Shown: positions 1-8,301 of the stretch, in pieces | How positions within the stretch are numbered: position 1 is the first letter of the stretch | How the letters are laid out: each line of letters starts with the position of its first letter | Assembly (NCBI GenBank): GCA_002171275.2 | Contig: NHFZ02000007.1 | Coordinates: forward strand, 1 to 27,076 | DNA: 27,076 nucleotides | Source of the DNA: Pelagibacteraceae bacterium TMED124 | GTDB taxonomy: Bacteria; Pseudomonadota; Alphaproteobacteria; Pelagibacterales; Pelagibacteraceae | Reading direction: 5' to 3' | Translations under genes and position numbers: made by a program | Notes under the pieces: generated by a model | The model's input: only the letters and a program-made list of their open reading frames with translations | What the model was told of the DNA's origin: nothing | Databases searched by the model: none

Positions 1-2
1 AT

Positions 3-2144
3 TTAAAAACTATTGATAAGAATGAAATAAATGTAGTTGTAGGTTTTATTGGATATAAAAATAGAACTATTTTAATTAATCGAAATAAAAATGCTGATTG
101 TGATTTATGCAAAGATAAAGATTTAGGAAAAATATTTTTAATTAAAAATCCCATTCAATTAAAAGATTTGTATGTTCATTCTCATGCGGATCAATCAAAT
201 CAGATATCTGATATAATTATATCAGATTCTGAGTTAGAGCAAAATTTCAAAACTAATATAGCAAGCACATTAACTAATTATTCTAATATTGGTATTAACT
301 CGTTTGGCTCTGCTACCTCTAAGCCAGCTCTTAGAGGTTTTTCAGGTGATAGATTTTTACTTACAAAAGATGGTAGAGAGATAGGTGATTTATCCCAATC
401 TTCAATTGATCATATTATTGCTTTAGATATGTCAGAAGTAAATAGTATAGAAGTTATCAGGGGGCCTAAAGCTTTGGTCTTTGGACCAAATACAATTGGA
501 GGAGTTGTTAACACAGGTTTAATTGGTGATCCAAAAGTTAGAGTAGATAAAATATATCAGAGATATTTTTTTGGTGGCGAATCATATAATAATGGGGTTT
601 ATGGAAACTTGGGTTTTTATATTCCATTTTATAATAATCAAATAAATTTATTTGTGAGTGAAAAAAATAATCAAAATGAAACCAATCCTTTAGGGGAATT
701 ATATAATACAGAATCGAATACAATAAATTTTAAAGTAAGGTTTACAAATTATAATAAGAATGGGTTTATTAGTTATTCTGTTGAAAATTTTGATATGATT
801 TATGGTATCCCTCCCAATCCAGATGTAGGCCATACTAATGGAGTTGATATTTTATTGAATAAAAAAACTGAGGAATTCAGTTTTCATAGACATCTATCCA
901 TGAATTTATTTGATCATTTAGATATAAAGTATGGTTTTACTGAATATATCCATTTAGAGCTTATCAATAATCAAAATAATAAAGATGATGTGTTTGAGGT
1001 TTTCAATAGCGGTGCATTCCATGTAGGATTAGCTAAAAATACTAAGAACGTTCAAATTGAGTTAAGTTCAAACAATTCTATTTTAGGATTAGAGCTTATA
1101 AAAAAAGACTTTAGTGCCTATGAAAAGTATGAAGTTCCAGATACGGATGAACTGCTTAGCTCTATTTATGGTTTTCAAAAGATAAATTTTTCTGGATTTG
1201 ATTTTTTAAGTTCATTTAGATTTGGATATTTGCAATTAGACCCTAATTCAGATACTGTTGATTATTTTTATCTTAATCCTGAAGATGTGATAAAAAAAAC
1301 TTTTCAAACAGGATCACTTTCATTTGGTGTAATAAAAATAATAAATAAATTTCAGTTGAATAGCTGGATAATGCATACAATGAGAGCGCCTAGAGTTGAA
1401 GAGTTATATTCAGATGGGCCTCATTTAGGTACTTATGCTTATGAAATAGGTAACCCTAATCTTGAAGTTGAAAAAATTTATGGAATAGAAAATTCTGTAA
1501 GTTTTAATTCTACAGATTTTTATGACAATGCATTCAAGTTATCTCTCACATCTTTTTATAATGAAAGTCCATATTATTATCAAATGGCAAAAATGGGTGA
1601 TTGTCCTGCAGAATCAGATTGGGATCCTTATGCAGGAGTTAATCATCCTTGCGCAGGTGCAGATTTTATTGCTTGGGGACAAGGAGGGAGTAGCGGGTTT
1701 GGATATCTGTACAAGTACAACTCTAAATCTAGTGAAGCAATAATTAAAGGATTAGAGTTCAATTTAGAGTATCAATTAAGAATGATTCAAATTAAATATG
1801 ATTTCTCTTTAGTTGATGGACAAGATAAAACATTAGGTAGGCCCTTATCATATATGAACCCTACAAAACAAATTTTAAGCTTTGATTTTAATAGAGAAAA
1901 AACAAACTATATGCTCAGGCTCTCAAAAATACATTCGCAAAATAGATTAGGAGAGTTTGAGAGGTATACGCCTGGGGCAATTTTAACTGACTTTATTGTT
2001 TCTGTAACATTCAAAAAGCATAATATAACTTTCCAATTTAATAATATTTTTGATAAAAAATATTATAATCATTTATCAAGAATTAAAAATGTTGTTCCGG
2101 AGCCTGGTTTTAATATTAATCTCAATTATAAAATTATATTATAA
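3..2144 (+). CDS. TonB-dependent outer-membrane receptor, 5' end outside the window
   Basis: The reading frame is open to the first base, so the gene starts upstream; the in-frame TTG at 168 is not a credible start. The first about 50 residues end in a pattern (GFIGYKN..., LGKIFLIKNPIQLKDLYV) like the carboxypeptidase-regulatory-like domain that precedes many TonB receptors of this group. The plug follows, with RGFSGDRFLLTKDGREIG and RGPKALVFGPNTIGGVVNT, then a beta barrel of roughly 500 residues. The segment RAPRVEELYSDGPHLGTYAY followed by EIGNPNL matches the FRAP/NPNL-type box, and its SDGPHLxTYxYEIGNPxL form resembles ZnuD-like metal receptors. A metal or metallophore substrate is therefore an inference. 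It transports its ligand across the outer membrane using TonB/ExbBD energy. An 81-base gap separates it from the SulP gene. Family confident, substrate not. Confidence 0.9.
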   Translation, partial: LKTIDKNEINVVVGFIGYKNRTILINRNKNADCDLCKDKDLGKIFLIKNPIQLKDLYVHSHADQSNQISDIIISDSELEQNFKTNIASTLTNYSNIGINSFGSATSKPALRGFSGDRFLLTKDGREIGDLSQSSIDHIIALDMSEVNSIEVIRGPKALVFGPNTIGGVVNTGLIGDPKVRVDKIYQRYFFGGESYNNGVYGNLGFYIPFYNNQINLFVSEKNNQNETNPLGELYNTESNTINFKVRFTNYNKNGFISYSVENFDMIYGIPPNPDVGHTNGVDILLNKKTEEFSFHRHLSMNLFDHLDIKYGFTEYIHLELINNQNNKDDVFEVFNSGAFHVGLAKNTKNVQIELSSNNSILGLELIKKDFSAYEKYEVPDTDELLSSIYGFQKINFSGFDFLSSFRFGYLQLDPNSDTVDYFYLNPEDVIKKTFQTGSLSFGVIKIINKFQLNSWIMHTMRAPRVEELYSDGPHLGTYAYEIGNPNLEVEKIYGIENSVSFNSTDFYDNAFKLSLTSFYNESPYYYQMAKMGDCPAESDWDPYAGVNHPCAGADFIAWGQGGSSGFGYLYKYNSKSSEAIIKGLEFNLEYQLRMIQIKYDFSLVDGQDKTLGRPLSYMNPTKQILSFDFNREKTNYMLRLSKIHSQNRLGEFERYTPGAILTDFIVSVTFKKHNITFQFNNIFDKKYYNHLSRIKNVVPEPGFNINLNYKIIL

Positions 2145-2225
2145 TAGAATTAAAATTAAATTGATATAATTGATGCTTATTTAAAAGCCTCTTTTATTGA
2201 GCATTTCTTATTTATAAATTAGGCT

Positions 2226-3914
2226 ATGAATAAAATATTAACGTTTATATTCAGTAGATTTAAAGAAGTTAGTCCTTATCATAATTTAAAAATACTTCAT
2301 AAAAATATTAAAGCTGATGTATTGGCTGGTATTACAGTCGCTATTATAGCATTGCCAATGGCTCTGGCATTTGGAGAAATGTCTCAATTAGGACCTATAG
2401 CAGGTGTATGGGGCGCAATAGCTGGAGGTATAGTTGGTGGTTTTTTTGGTGGATGCGTGGTTGGTGTTAGTGGACCAACAGCTCCTAAGGCAGCACAGAT
2501 AGCAGTTTTTGTTTCAATTATTTCATCTAGTTCTAATGATCCTTATTTAGCTGCCTTTTCGATTATATTTTTAAGTGGAATTATTTTAATAATTATTTCA
2601 ATGTTGAATATATCTCGTTTTATTCATTTTATTCCATACTCAGTTATTGCCGGTTTTATGTGTGGAATTGGTCTAATTGTAATAATAACTCAAATTAATG
2701 CTTTTGTAGGTCTTGAAAATAAAAAAACTATTCATGAGGTGCTCCAGAATTTGCCAAATACTTTTCAGAATGTTAATATTGAAGCGCTTTTTGTTGCTGT
2801 ACCTTCTTTGTTGATATTATTCTTATGGCCTTATATTGAAAACAAAATAAATTTTGTAAAAACAATACCTTCTCCTCTTATATGTCTTTTTATTGGGTCA
2901 ATGATAGCTTACTTTATGGATTTGAAGATCCCATATATTGGTGATCAAATGGGTAAGTCAGATAGCGTGGAAGTTTTTTCTTTTTATTTTCCAGACTTTA
3001 GTCAGTTAAGTCAATATATTGGCCCAGCATTTGCTCTTGCTGGTTTAGCAGTTTTAGATAGTTTGCTTAGTTGTAAGGTAGCTGATAATATAACAGGAAA
3101 ACGTCATAGTAGTGATAGAGAAACATTTGGGCAAGGTATGGCAAATATTGTTGCAGGCTTATTTGGCGGTGTTACAACAGCGACTGCTACAATGCGAACT
3201 GTAGCAAATATTAAATTTGGAGCTAAGACACCTTTAGCCTCAATTGTTCATGGATTTACATTGCTAGGAATTTTATTAGGTTTAGGTTTTTTAGTTGCAG
3301 CTATACCTAATGCTTGTTTGGCTGCTATTTTATTTAAAGTTGGAATTGATATATTGGATTATCGTATAATTCCTATTTTTAGAAAAATTCCAAAAACTGA
3401 TTTATTAGTTTTTATTATTGTATTGTTTGTTACTGTTTATGCAGACCTTATGATAGCCGTTGGAATTGGAGTTATCGTATCTATTGTAAGAAATTTGAAT
3501 GAAATTAAAAGAGCGTTAAGTTCAAAATATTCTTATAAGGTTATCTCTTTATTAAATTCTAATTTGTGTTTAAATGATAATAAAAAAGAAATGTATAGCA
3601 AGATTGCTTTGCTGCAACCTGTAGGACCAATATTTTTTGGATCTGTTGAACCTATGATTGATAGTTATAATAGCTATCAAAGTCATAATACTTTAATTGT
3701 TGATATGAGCAAGGTCACAGTAATGGATTTAACTGGAGCCTTTGCTATGGAGGATCTTTTTAAAAATTTAAAATTAAAGAAAATTAAATTTTTCATATTA
3801 AATGCAGATTCAGGAATTATGGATAAATTTAAAGATATCGTATCTGTGAATACTATTGGTTCAAAATATTTTAAGGATTCTATGGATGATATTTTGAATT
3901 GTTTGAAGGACTAA
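2226..3914 (+). CDS. SulP family inorganic anion transporter with STAS domain
   Basis: A 562-residue inner-membrane protein of the SulP (SLC26-like) family. The N-terminal half carries the family signature (VAIIALPMALAFGEMSQLGP, then GGFFGGCVVGVSGPTAP) and many hydrophobic segments. LDSLLSCKVADNITGKRH and GGVTTATATMRTVANIKFGA are further conserved SulP stretches. A cytoplasmic STAS domain occupies about the last 110 residues (LLQPVGPIFFGSVEPMID, LIVDMSKVTVMDLTGAFAMED). Members carry sulfate, bicarbonate or related anions, some with sodium; the substrate cannot be read here. typA follows after 5 bases, so the two are probably cotranscribed. The ribosome site before the ATG is weak (TAGG). Confidence 0.93.
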   Translation: MNKILTFIFSRFKEVSPYHNLKILHKNIKADVLAGITVAIIALPMALAFGEMSQLGPIAGVWGAIAGGIVGGFFGGCVVGVSGPTAPKAAQIAVFVSIISSSSNDPYLAAFSIIFLSGIILIIISMLNISRFIHFIPYSVIAGFMCGIGLIVIITQINAFVGLENKKTIHEVLQNLPNTFQNVNIEALFVAVPSLLILFLWPYIENKINFVKTIPSPLICLFIGSMIAYFMDLKIPYIGDQMGKSDSVEVFSFYFPDFSQLSQYIGPAFALAGLAVLDSLLSCKVADNITGKRHSSDRETFGQGMANIVAGLFGGVTTATATMRTVANIKFGAKTPLASIVHGFTLLGILLGLGFLVAAIPNACLAAILFKVGIDILDYRIIPIFRKIPKTDLLVFIIVLFVTVYADLMIAVGIGVIVSIVRNLNEIKRALSSKYSYKVISLLNSNLCLNDNKKEMYSKIALLQPVGPIFFGSVEPMIDSYNSYQSHNTLIVDMSKVTVMDLTGAFAMEDLFKNLKLKKIKFFILNADSGIMDKFKDIVSVNTIGSKYFKDSMDDILNCLKD

Positions 3915-3919
3915 TATAA

Positions 3920-5740
3920 ATGATAAAAAATAAATTTAGAAATATTGCAATAATTGCCCACGTTGATCACGGTAAGACAACATTAGTCGATGGGCTTTTA
4001 AAACAAAGTGGTGCTTTTAAAATACATGAGACTGTTGATGATAGAGTTATGGATTCGATGGATTTAGAAAAAGAAAGAGGTATTACAATTACTGCAAAAA
4101 ACACAGCTATTTTTTATAATGATATAAAAATCAATATTGTTGATACCCCTGGTCATGCAGACTTTGGTGGAGAGGTTGAAAGGAGTTTAAATCTTGTTGA
4201 TGGCGTTTTGCTTTTAGTTGATTCAAGCGAAGGTCCATTGCCGCAAACTAGATTTGTATTACATAAAGCATTAAACAAAAAACTGCCAATTATTCTTGTA
4301 ATTAACAAAGTTGATCGTCCAGATGCTCGTATAAAAGAAGTTATTAATGAGGTGTATGATTTATTTATTGATTTAGGTGCGAATGAGAAACAAATAGAGT
4401 TTCCAATAATTTATACAAATGCTAAAGATGGAATTGCTTATAATCAAGAAGGTGATGATTCTAAAGATTTAACCCCCTTGTTTGATTTGATAATAAGTAC
4501 TTTTTCTGGTCCAGATATAAAGGATGATTCAATCACTCAATTTTTAATTACAAATATTGATTATGATTCATATGTTGGACAAATTGCAATTGGTAGATTA
4601 AATAGAGGTGTGATTAATAAAAATGATAAGTATAGCTTGTGTCAAACTGAAGATATAAGATCTAATCAAAAATTATTAGCATGCTACACATTTAATGGTT
4701 TAAATAAAATTAAGGTAGACAAATTAGAGTCCGGTGATATAATTGCTGTAGCGGGTATTGAAAATATTAAGATTGGAGATACTATTTCAGATAATGAGAA
4801 TCCAGTGCCTTTACCAAGAATTAAAATTGATGAGCCTACTGTTGCCATGTTTTTTCATGTTAATAGTGGTCCTTTTTCAGGTAGAGAGGGTAAATTTCTC
4901 ACATCACGTAATATTATGGAGCGTTTGCATAAAGAGACTTTAAGTAATGTTTCTATTAAAGTTAATGACACAGATAATACTGATATTTTTGAAGTGTGTG
5001 GTAGAGGAGAGTTGCAGATGGCTGTTCTTATTGAGACAATGAGAAGAGAAGGTTATGAGTTTATGGTTTCAAAGCCACGCGTTATAACTAAAGAAGAAGA
5101 TGGCGCTATATTAGAGCCTGTTGAATCTGTTTTTTTAGATATTGAAGAAGAGCATGTTGGGGTTATAACTGAAAAGTTATCAAATAGAAAAGGCAGGATG
5201 GTTAACCTTCACAATAACGGTTTTGGTAGAACTATTTTAGAATTCAAGGTACCATCAAGAGGAATGATTGGATTTAGAAGCCAATTTTTAACAGATACAA
5301 AAGGTTCGGGCATATTAAACTCTTTGTTTGATTCATATTCTCCATGGTTTGGAGATATCTCTCAGAGAACATCTGGAGTTATTATTGCAGATAGGCCAGG
5401 TAAAGTTACTCAATATGCTTCATTGGCAATGGCAGATAGAGGAGAGTTGTTTGTTAATGTTGGAGTTGAAGTTTATAAAGGGATGATAGTTGGAGAAAGA
5501 AACAAGACAGGAGATTTAGACGTTAACATTGTTAGAGAAAAAAAATTAACTAATGTTAGGTCAGCTACTAAAGATAACACAGTAGTTTTACGTAGTTCTA
5601 AGCAAATGTCTTTAGATGAGTGTATTGAATTTATTGATGATGATGAATTGATAGAAATAACTCCCAATAGTTTAAGATTGAGAAAGATGGAGTTAGATAT
5701 TAATAAAAGAATATCGCAAAAAAAGAAAAGATTGACTTGA
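3920..5740 (+). CDS. typA: Ribosome-associated translational GTPase TypA/BipA
   Basis: 606 residues, the usual length for TypA/BipA. The G1 loop AHVDHGKTTLVD, the switch region with ERGITITAKN, the G3 motif DTPGHADFGGEVER and the G4 motif NKVDRPDAR are intact. Domain II, an EF-G III-like domain (RGELQMAVLIETMRREGYEF) and the BipA-specific C-terminal region (GMIGFRSQFLTDTKGSG; RPGKVTQYASLAMADRGELF) follow in order. BipA is a translation-factor-like GTPase that helps 50S assembly and stress or low-temperature growth. The ATG lies 9 bases after AGGA at the end of the SulP gene, so translational coupling is likely. Nothing looks unusual. Confidence 0.97.
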   Translation: MIKNKFRNIAIIAHVDHGKTTLVDGLLKQSGAFKIHETVDDRVMDSMDLEKERGITITAKNTAIFYNDIKINIVDTPGHADFGGEVERSLNLVDGVLLLVDSSEGPLPQTRFVLHKALNKKLPIILVINKVDRPDARIKEVINEVYDLFIDLGANEKQIEFPIIYTNAKDGIAYNQEGDDSKDLTPLFDLIISTFSGPDIKDDSITQFLITNIDYDSYVGQIAIGRLNRGVINKNDKYSLCQTEDIRSNQKLLACYTFNGLNKIKVDKLESGDIIAVAGIENIKIGDTISDNENPVPLPRIKIDEPTVAMFFHVNSGPFSGREGKFLTSRNIMERLHKETLSNVSIKVNDTDNTDIFEVCGRGELQMAVLIETMRREGYEFMVSKPRVITKEEDGAILEPVESVFLDIEEEHVGVITEKLSNRKGRMVNLHNNGFGRTILEFKVPSRGMIGFRSQFLTDTKGSGILNSLFDSYSPWFGDISQRTSGVIIADRPGKVTQYASLAMADRGELFVNVGVEVYKGMIVGERNKTGDLDVNIVREKKLTNVRSATKDNTVVLRSSKQMSLDECIEFIDDDELIEITPNSLRLRKMELDINKRISQKKKRLT

Positions 5741-5792
5741 AGTAATAATGAATTTATTTTTAATTCTAATTAATTGGTAGAAATTCATTCTT

Positions 5793-6111
5793 GAAAAAAG
5801 TGATCCATATAGATTGGAAATAGATGTGAATAATAGATTTTATTTTAATCAAAAATACATAAATGGATTCCATAGTTTAGTAGGTTTAAGATTTTTTGTA
5901 AAAAAGATAAGGTTTTAAATATATTAGTTGCTAATACATCATTTGAAAAGAGTTTGGCAGTTGGTATATGGTTAGGATATTCAATAAGAACGGGCTGTAT
6001 GGGGGAACTAGTCTTTCAATAGGTAGATACTTATACTAAAGTGATTATAGTGTGATTAGTGATAATTTTATAAATTCAGAATTGTTTAAGTTTGGATTCT
6101 TATTTAATTAG
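5793..6111 (+). pseudogene. Decayed remnant, probably of an outer-membrane beta-barrel protein
   Basis: No intact gene covers 5741-6099. Three successive plus-strand frames nevertheless give protein-like fragments: 5793-5918 (starting EKSDPYRLEIDVNNRFYF), 5912-6022 (VANTSFEKSLAVGIWLGYSI) and about 5997-6111 (GGTSLSIGRYLY, stop, SDYSVISDNF...FKFGFLFN). Alternating polar/aromatic strands and an aromatic-ending last strand resemble a barrel protein C-terminus. At least two frameshifts and one in-frame stop break it. Its 3' end overlaps the end of the opposite-strand DUF4174 gene by 12 bases. A 9-bp inverted repeat at 5747-5755/5781-5789 just after typA is too AT-rich to call a terminator. No other feature was seen in this stretch. 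Confidence 0.5.
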
Positions 6112-6519
6112 ATTTTTTAGTTCCTTTTTTCTCATGGGCATTTTATCAACATCTAGAAAAATTTTATCGATTTCCATTATACTTTTGTAAGATTTTTTAA
6201 CTTTACCATCTTTCCCAATCAAGATAACATTATCTCCAGAATTATTTTTCTTTATTTTTTTTATAACTGACCTTGTAAATGAGTCTGGCATTAATTCATT
6301 GTTAACGTATGCTTTATTGTTCTTAATCTGAATTAAAATAAAATCTCTATCTAAAAAATCTGATTCATATTTAGCGATAGTTTTATCAATATTTATATTA
6401 TCATTATTAATGATTATTAATACTCTATTTTTCCATTTTAGCTGTCCAAGATAGTTCAGGTCTTTGATTGGAAAAATAGTCATCGCCATAATTGTTGATA
6501 TTAAGCCTTTTGATAACAT
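6100..6519 (-). CDS. DUF4174 domain protein, probably exported
   Basis: 139 residues. A hydrophobic N-terminus (MLSKGLISTIMAMTIFP) looks like a signal peptide. It is followed by the DUF4174 pattern: LGQLKWKNRVLIIIN, a middle beta/alpha region, DNVILIGKDGKVKKSYKS, and the characteristic end DVDKMPMRKKELKNL. The fold is thioredoxin-like in appearance but no CxxC is present; the biochemical role is unknown. DUF4174 genes often sit beside photolyase or oxidative-stress genes (known association, from memory). It lies 40 bases downstream of the alkA-like gene and is probably cotranscribed from the operator at 7210-7276. No clear Shine-Dalgarno is visible; the Met at residue 11 is an alternative start. 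Confidence 0.75.
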   Translation of the reverse strand: MLSKGLISTIMAMTIFPIKDLNYLGQLKWKNRVLIIINNDNINIDKTIAKYESDFLDRDFILIQIKNNKAYVNNELMPDSFTRSVIKKIKKNNSGDNVILIGKDGKVKKSYKSIMEIDKIFLDVDKMPMRKKELKNLIK

Positions 6520-6559
6520 ATATAAATTTAATATTATTTTATAAAATAATTGCTTTTAA

Positions 6560-7171
6560 TTACCAAGCATCACCATCATCAACAAGTCTCCATAAATAGC
6601 AGCAAGCAATAGTTCTATAAGGTTTCCATTTATTTGATTTTTCAATCATAAATTCATTAGATGGTAAATCATCTAAATTGAATAGTTTTTTGAAAGCTTT
6701 TTTAATTCCTAAATCTCCTAATGGAATTAAATCCATTCTGTGGAGATTGAACATTAGAAACATATCAACTGTCCATTGACCAATCCCTTTTATCGTTTTT
6801 AATTTGGATTCAATTTGCGAGTCAGTTAGCATTTCAAATTTAGGCTTTTCATAATCAAAGAAATTTGCTAATTCTATTATGTAGGATGTTTTTTGTTTTG
6901 ATATTCCAATACTTCTTAACGCATCTTTCTTTTGACTAAGAATAAATTTAGGATTTATATCTTTAGGTTGTTGTGCAATTTTTAAAAATCTGAAGTATAT
7001 AGCTTGGGCAGATTTAACGCTTAGTTGTTGGTATATTATTATTTTACACAAATCTAAAAAATAAGATTTTGTTTCATTGAATTTAGGTTTTGGGTGATTT
7101 TTAATGATGCTACCAATGTATTTATCTTTTTCTAAGAAATTAATTGCATTATTTAATTCACGTGTATTCAT
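6560..7171 (-). CDS. alkA: DNA-3-methyladenine glycosylase II (AlkA-type, HhH-GPD)
   Basis: 203 residues, the short single-domain form of the AlkA/MAG family. Visible signatures are IIYQQLSVKSAQAIYFRFLK near residue 47, the helix-hairpin-helix LKTIKGIGQWTVDMFLM near 128, and then the Asp-containing DLIPLGDLGIKKAFKK with the catalytic Asp. The ending NKWKPYRTIACCYLWRL is typical. It removes alkylated purines to start base excision repair. It is transcribed away from the operator at 7210-7276, opposite to the uvsE operon, so alkylation repair probably belongs to the same stress regulon. Upstream AT-rich DNA on this strand contains TATATT-like -10 candidates, and no strong ribosome site is visible. 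Confidence 0.92.
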   Translation of the reverse strand: MNTRELNNAINFLEKDKYIGSIIKNHPKPKFNETKSYFLDLCKIIIYQQLSVKSAQAIYFRFLKIAQQPKDINPKFILSQKKDALRSIGISKQKTSYIIELANFFDYEKPKFEMLTDSQIESKLKTIKGIGQWTVDMFLMFNLHRMDLIPLGDLGIKKAFKKLFNLDDLPSNEFMIEKSNKWKPYRTIACCYLWRLVDDGDAW

Positions 7172-7209
7172 TTTTTATTTAAGCTTAGATATAATATAAT
7201 AAAAAAATA

Positions 7210-7276
7210 CACGTTTTGCATGTTTTAATTGCATATATAAAATATTAATTATAAATTATTACGTGCAAAACGTGCA
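7210..7276. promoter_or_regulatory. Operator 1, bipartite inverted TGCACGTTT repeats between alkA and the uvsE operon
   Basis: The left block is CACGTTTTGCATGTTTTAAT (7210-7229), with two 9-base direct half-sites of the form TGCAnGTTT. The right block at 7261-7276 (ACGTGCAAAACGTGCA) is the same pattern inverted. The left 20 bases recur exactly at 14390-14409, and both operators span 67 bp end to end. Several half-sites in one element suit a tetrameric MerR/CarH-type repressor. The site lies between divergent genes, with TATATT-like -10 candidates leftward and TATACT at 7301-7306 rightward. The assignment to the regulator at 14498-15361 is inferred. Confidence 0.78.
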
Positions 7277-7312
7277 TAATGATTGTGCTAAAAAATTATA
7301 TATACTTTTAAA

Positions 7313-7406
7313 TGCCTTAGGTGCCCGATTTAGTATTAATCATTGATTCTTACACCTCCTCCACGTTTAGCGTTCGGGCACCTAGTTAACTAAAACGGGA
7401 GATAAA
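7313..7406 (+). promoter_or_regulatory. Structured leader 1 with anti-Shine-Dalgarno loop
   Basis: A perfect 11-bp stem pairs TAGGTGCCCGA (7318-7328) with TCGGGCACCTA (7374-7384). The 45-base loop holds CACCTCCTCC (7353-7362), whose first eight bases equal the anti-Shine-Dalgarno core of 16S rRNA, and a small ACG-TTTAG-CGT hairpin (7363-7373). GGGAG at 7397-7401 sits 5 bases before the micropeptide ATG and can pair with the CTCC of the loop. A TATACT box at 7301-7306 would place the transcript start just before the stem. No U-tract follows, so this is not a rho-independent terminator. It may be a translational switch or a processed small RNA. Confidence 0.6.
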
Positions 7407-7490
7407 ATGGTTATTACATACTTGCTTCAGGTGACTTTCTCATTTACACTTATTTATTCAGTTTGGATATTTTTTAAAGCAGTGCTTTAA
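7407..7490 (+). CDS. 27-residue membrane micropeptide
   Basis: A short frame of 27 codons plus TAA, starting MVITYLLQVTFSFTLIY and ending IFFKAVL. Nearly the whole peptide is one hydrophobic helix, with a single Lys close to the C-terminus. GGGAG (7397-7401) stands 5 bases before the ATG, a good ribosome site in a region otherwise poor in them. It is the first gene after operator 1 and leader 1, 70 bases before the SDR gene. Small single-helix proteins are common first genes of stress operons; no family is recognised. It could instead be a leader peptide coupled to the hairpin. That it is translated is inferred. Confidence 0.5.
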   Translation: MVITYLLQVTFSFTLIYSVWIFFKAVL

Positions 7491-7560
7491 TCTTGATGAA
7501 TATTCGTTTGATTGCAAATCATATTCTATTTTTTAACTTAATTAATTAATGAGGTCTACT

Positions 7561-8301
7561 ATGAATATTGTTCTAACTGGTGCATATGGTGGTATTGGGA
7601 AATGTGTTACACTTAATCTTATTAAAGATAATAATCTGTATTTAGGGTCTAGAGACGTAAATAAAATTAATGCCTTAATAGACGAATGTCGTATTGAGGT
7701 TAAAAATAATAACTTCGTGGATGGTTCGTATGTCGATGCCAGCAATTCAGAATCAATTAAAGATTTTTTAGAAAAAGCAAATGAATCTCTTGGAAGTATT
7801 GATTGTATAATAAATTGTGTTGGCTCACTTTTTTTAAAACCAGCTCACATGACTAAAGAAGATGACTTAGAAGATGTATACAAAACTAATGTTTTTAGCT
7901 GTTTTTACCTTTTAAAACATGGCGTAAAGTTTTTGAAAAAAAATGGTGGCTCATTGCTCTTTTTTTCAAGCGCTGCTTCAAAAGTAGGTTTGAGAAATCA
8001 TGAGGCAATCTCTAGTGCTAAAGCTGCTATTTCTGGATTAGTTTTATCAGCTGCATCAACATATTCATCTTATAATATTCGTATTAATGCTTTGGCTCCA
8101 GGTCTTGTAGATACACCAATGACTAGTAATATTGTAAAAAATGAAACCTCTCTAAAGTATTCAGAAAATTTACACGGCTTAAAAAGAATAGGCAAACCAA
8201 AGAATTTAGTTCCAATCATCAGGTCATTGATTGATAAAAATTCTAATTGGATTACAGGCCAAACAATATTTGTTGATGGAGGCTTGTCAAATGTCAAATA
8301 A
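7561..8301 (+). CDS. Atypical short-chain dehydrogenase/reductase family protein
   Basis: 246 residues with a Rossmann fold. TGAYGGIGKC near residue 6 is the TGxxxGxG cofactor loop and INCVGS is an NNAG variant. FFSSAASKVG carries the usual Ser, and VDTPMT plus ITGQTIFVDGGLS form the C-terminal SDR pattern. The position of the catalytic Tyr in YxxxK is Ile here (HEAISSAKAAISG): the Lys is kept and the Tyr is lost. The enzyme may therefore bind NAD(P) without classical reductase chemistry, or use another acid. The start at 7561 is chosen because GAGGT ends 5 bases before it; an ATG at 7549 is also in frame. The end overlaps uvsE by 11 bases. Confidence 0.88.
   Translation: MNIVLTGAYGGIGKCVTLNLIKDNNLYLGSRDVNKINALIDECRIEVKNNNFVDGSYVDASNSESIKDFLEKANESLGSIDCIINCVGSLFLKPAHMTKEDDLEDVYKTNVFSCFYLLKHGVKFLKKNGGSLLFFSSAASKVGLRNHEAISSAKAAISGLVLSAASTYSSYNIRINALAPGLVDTPMTSNIVKNETSLKYSENLHGLKRIGKPKNLVPIIRSLIDKNSNWITGQTIFVDGGLSNVK

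Noticed and set aside
2169..2205. Terminator after the first TonB receptor (ATGCT...AGCAT)
   Set aside because: Only five base pairs around a 20-plus-base loop; too weak to support.
7318..7396. Integron attC-like site, because of the long imperfect palindrome ending near GTTAAC
   Set aside because: The ends do not fit the RYYYAAC/GTTRRRY core arrangement, no integrase is nearby, and the hairpin lies in transcript position directly before a ribosome site.
8231..8290. Longer N-terminus for uvsE
   Set aside because: These codons lie inside the SDR gene without a ribosome site, while GGAGG is placed correctly for ATG 8291.
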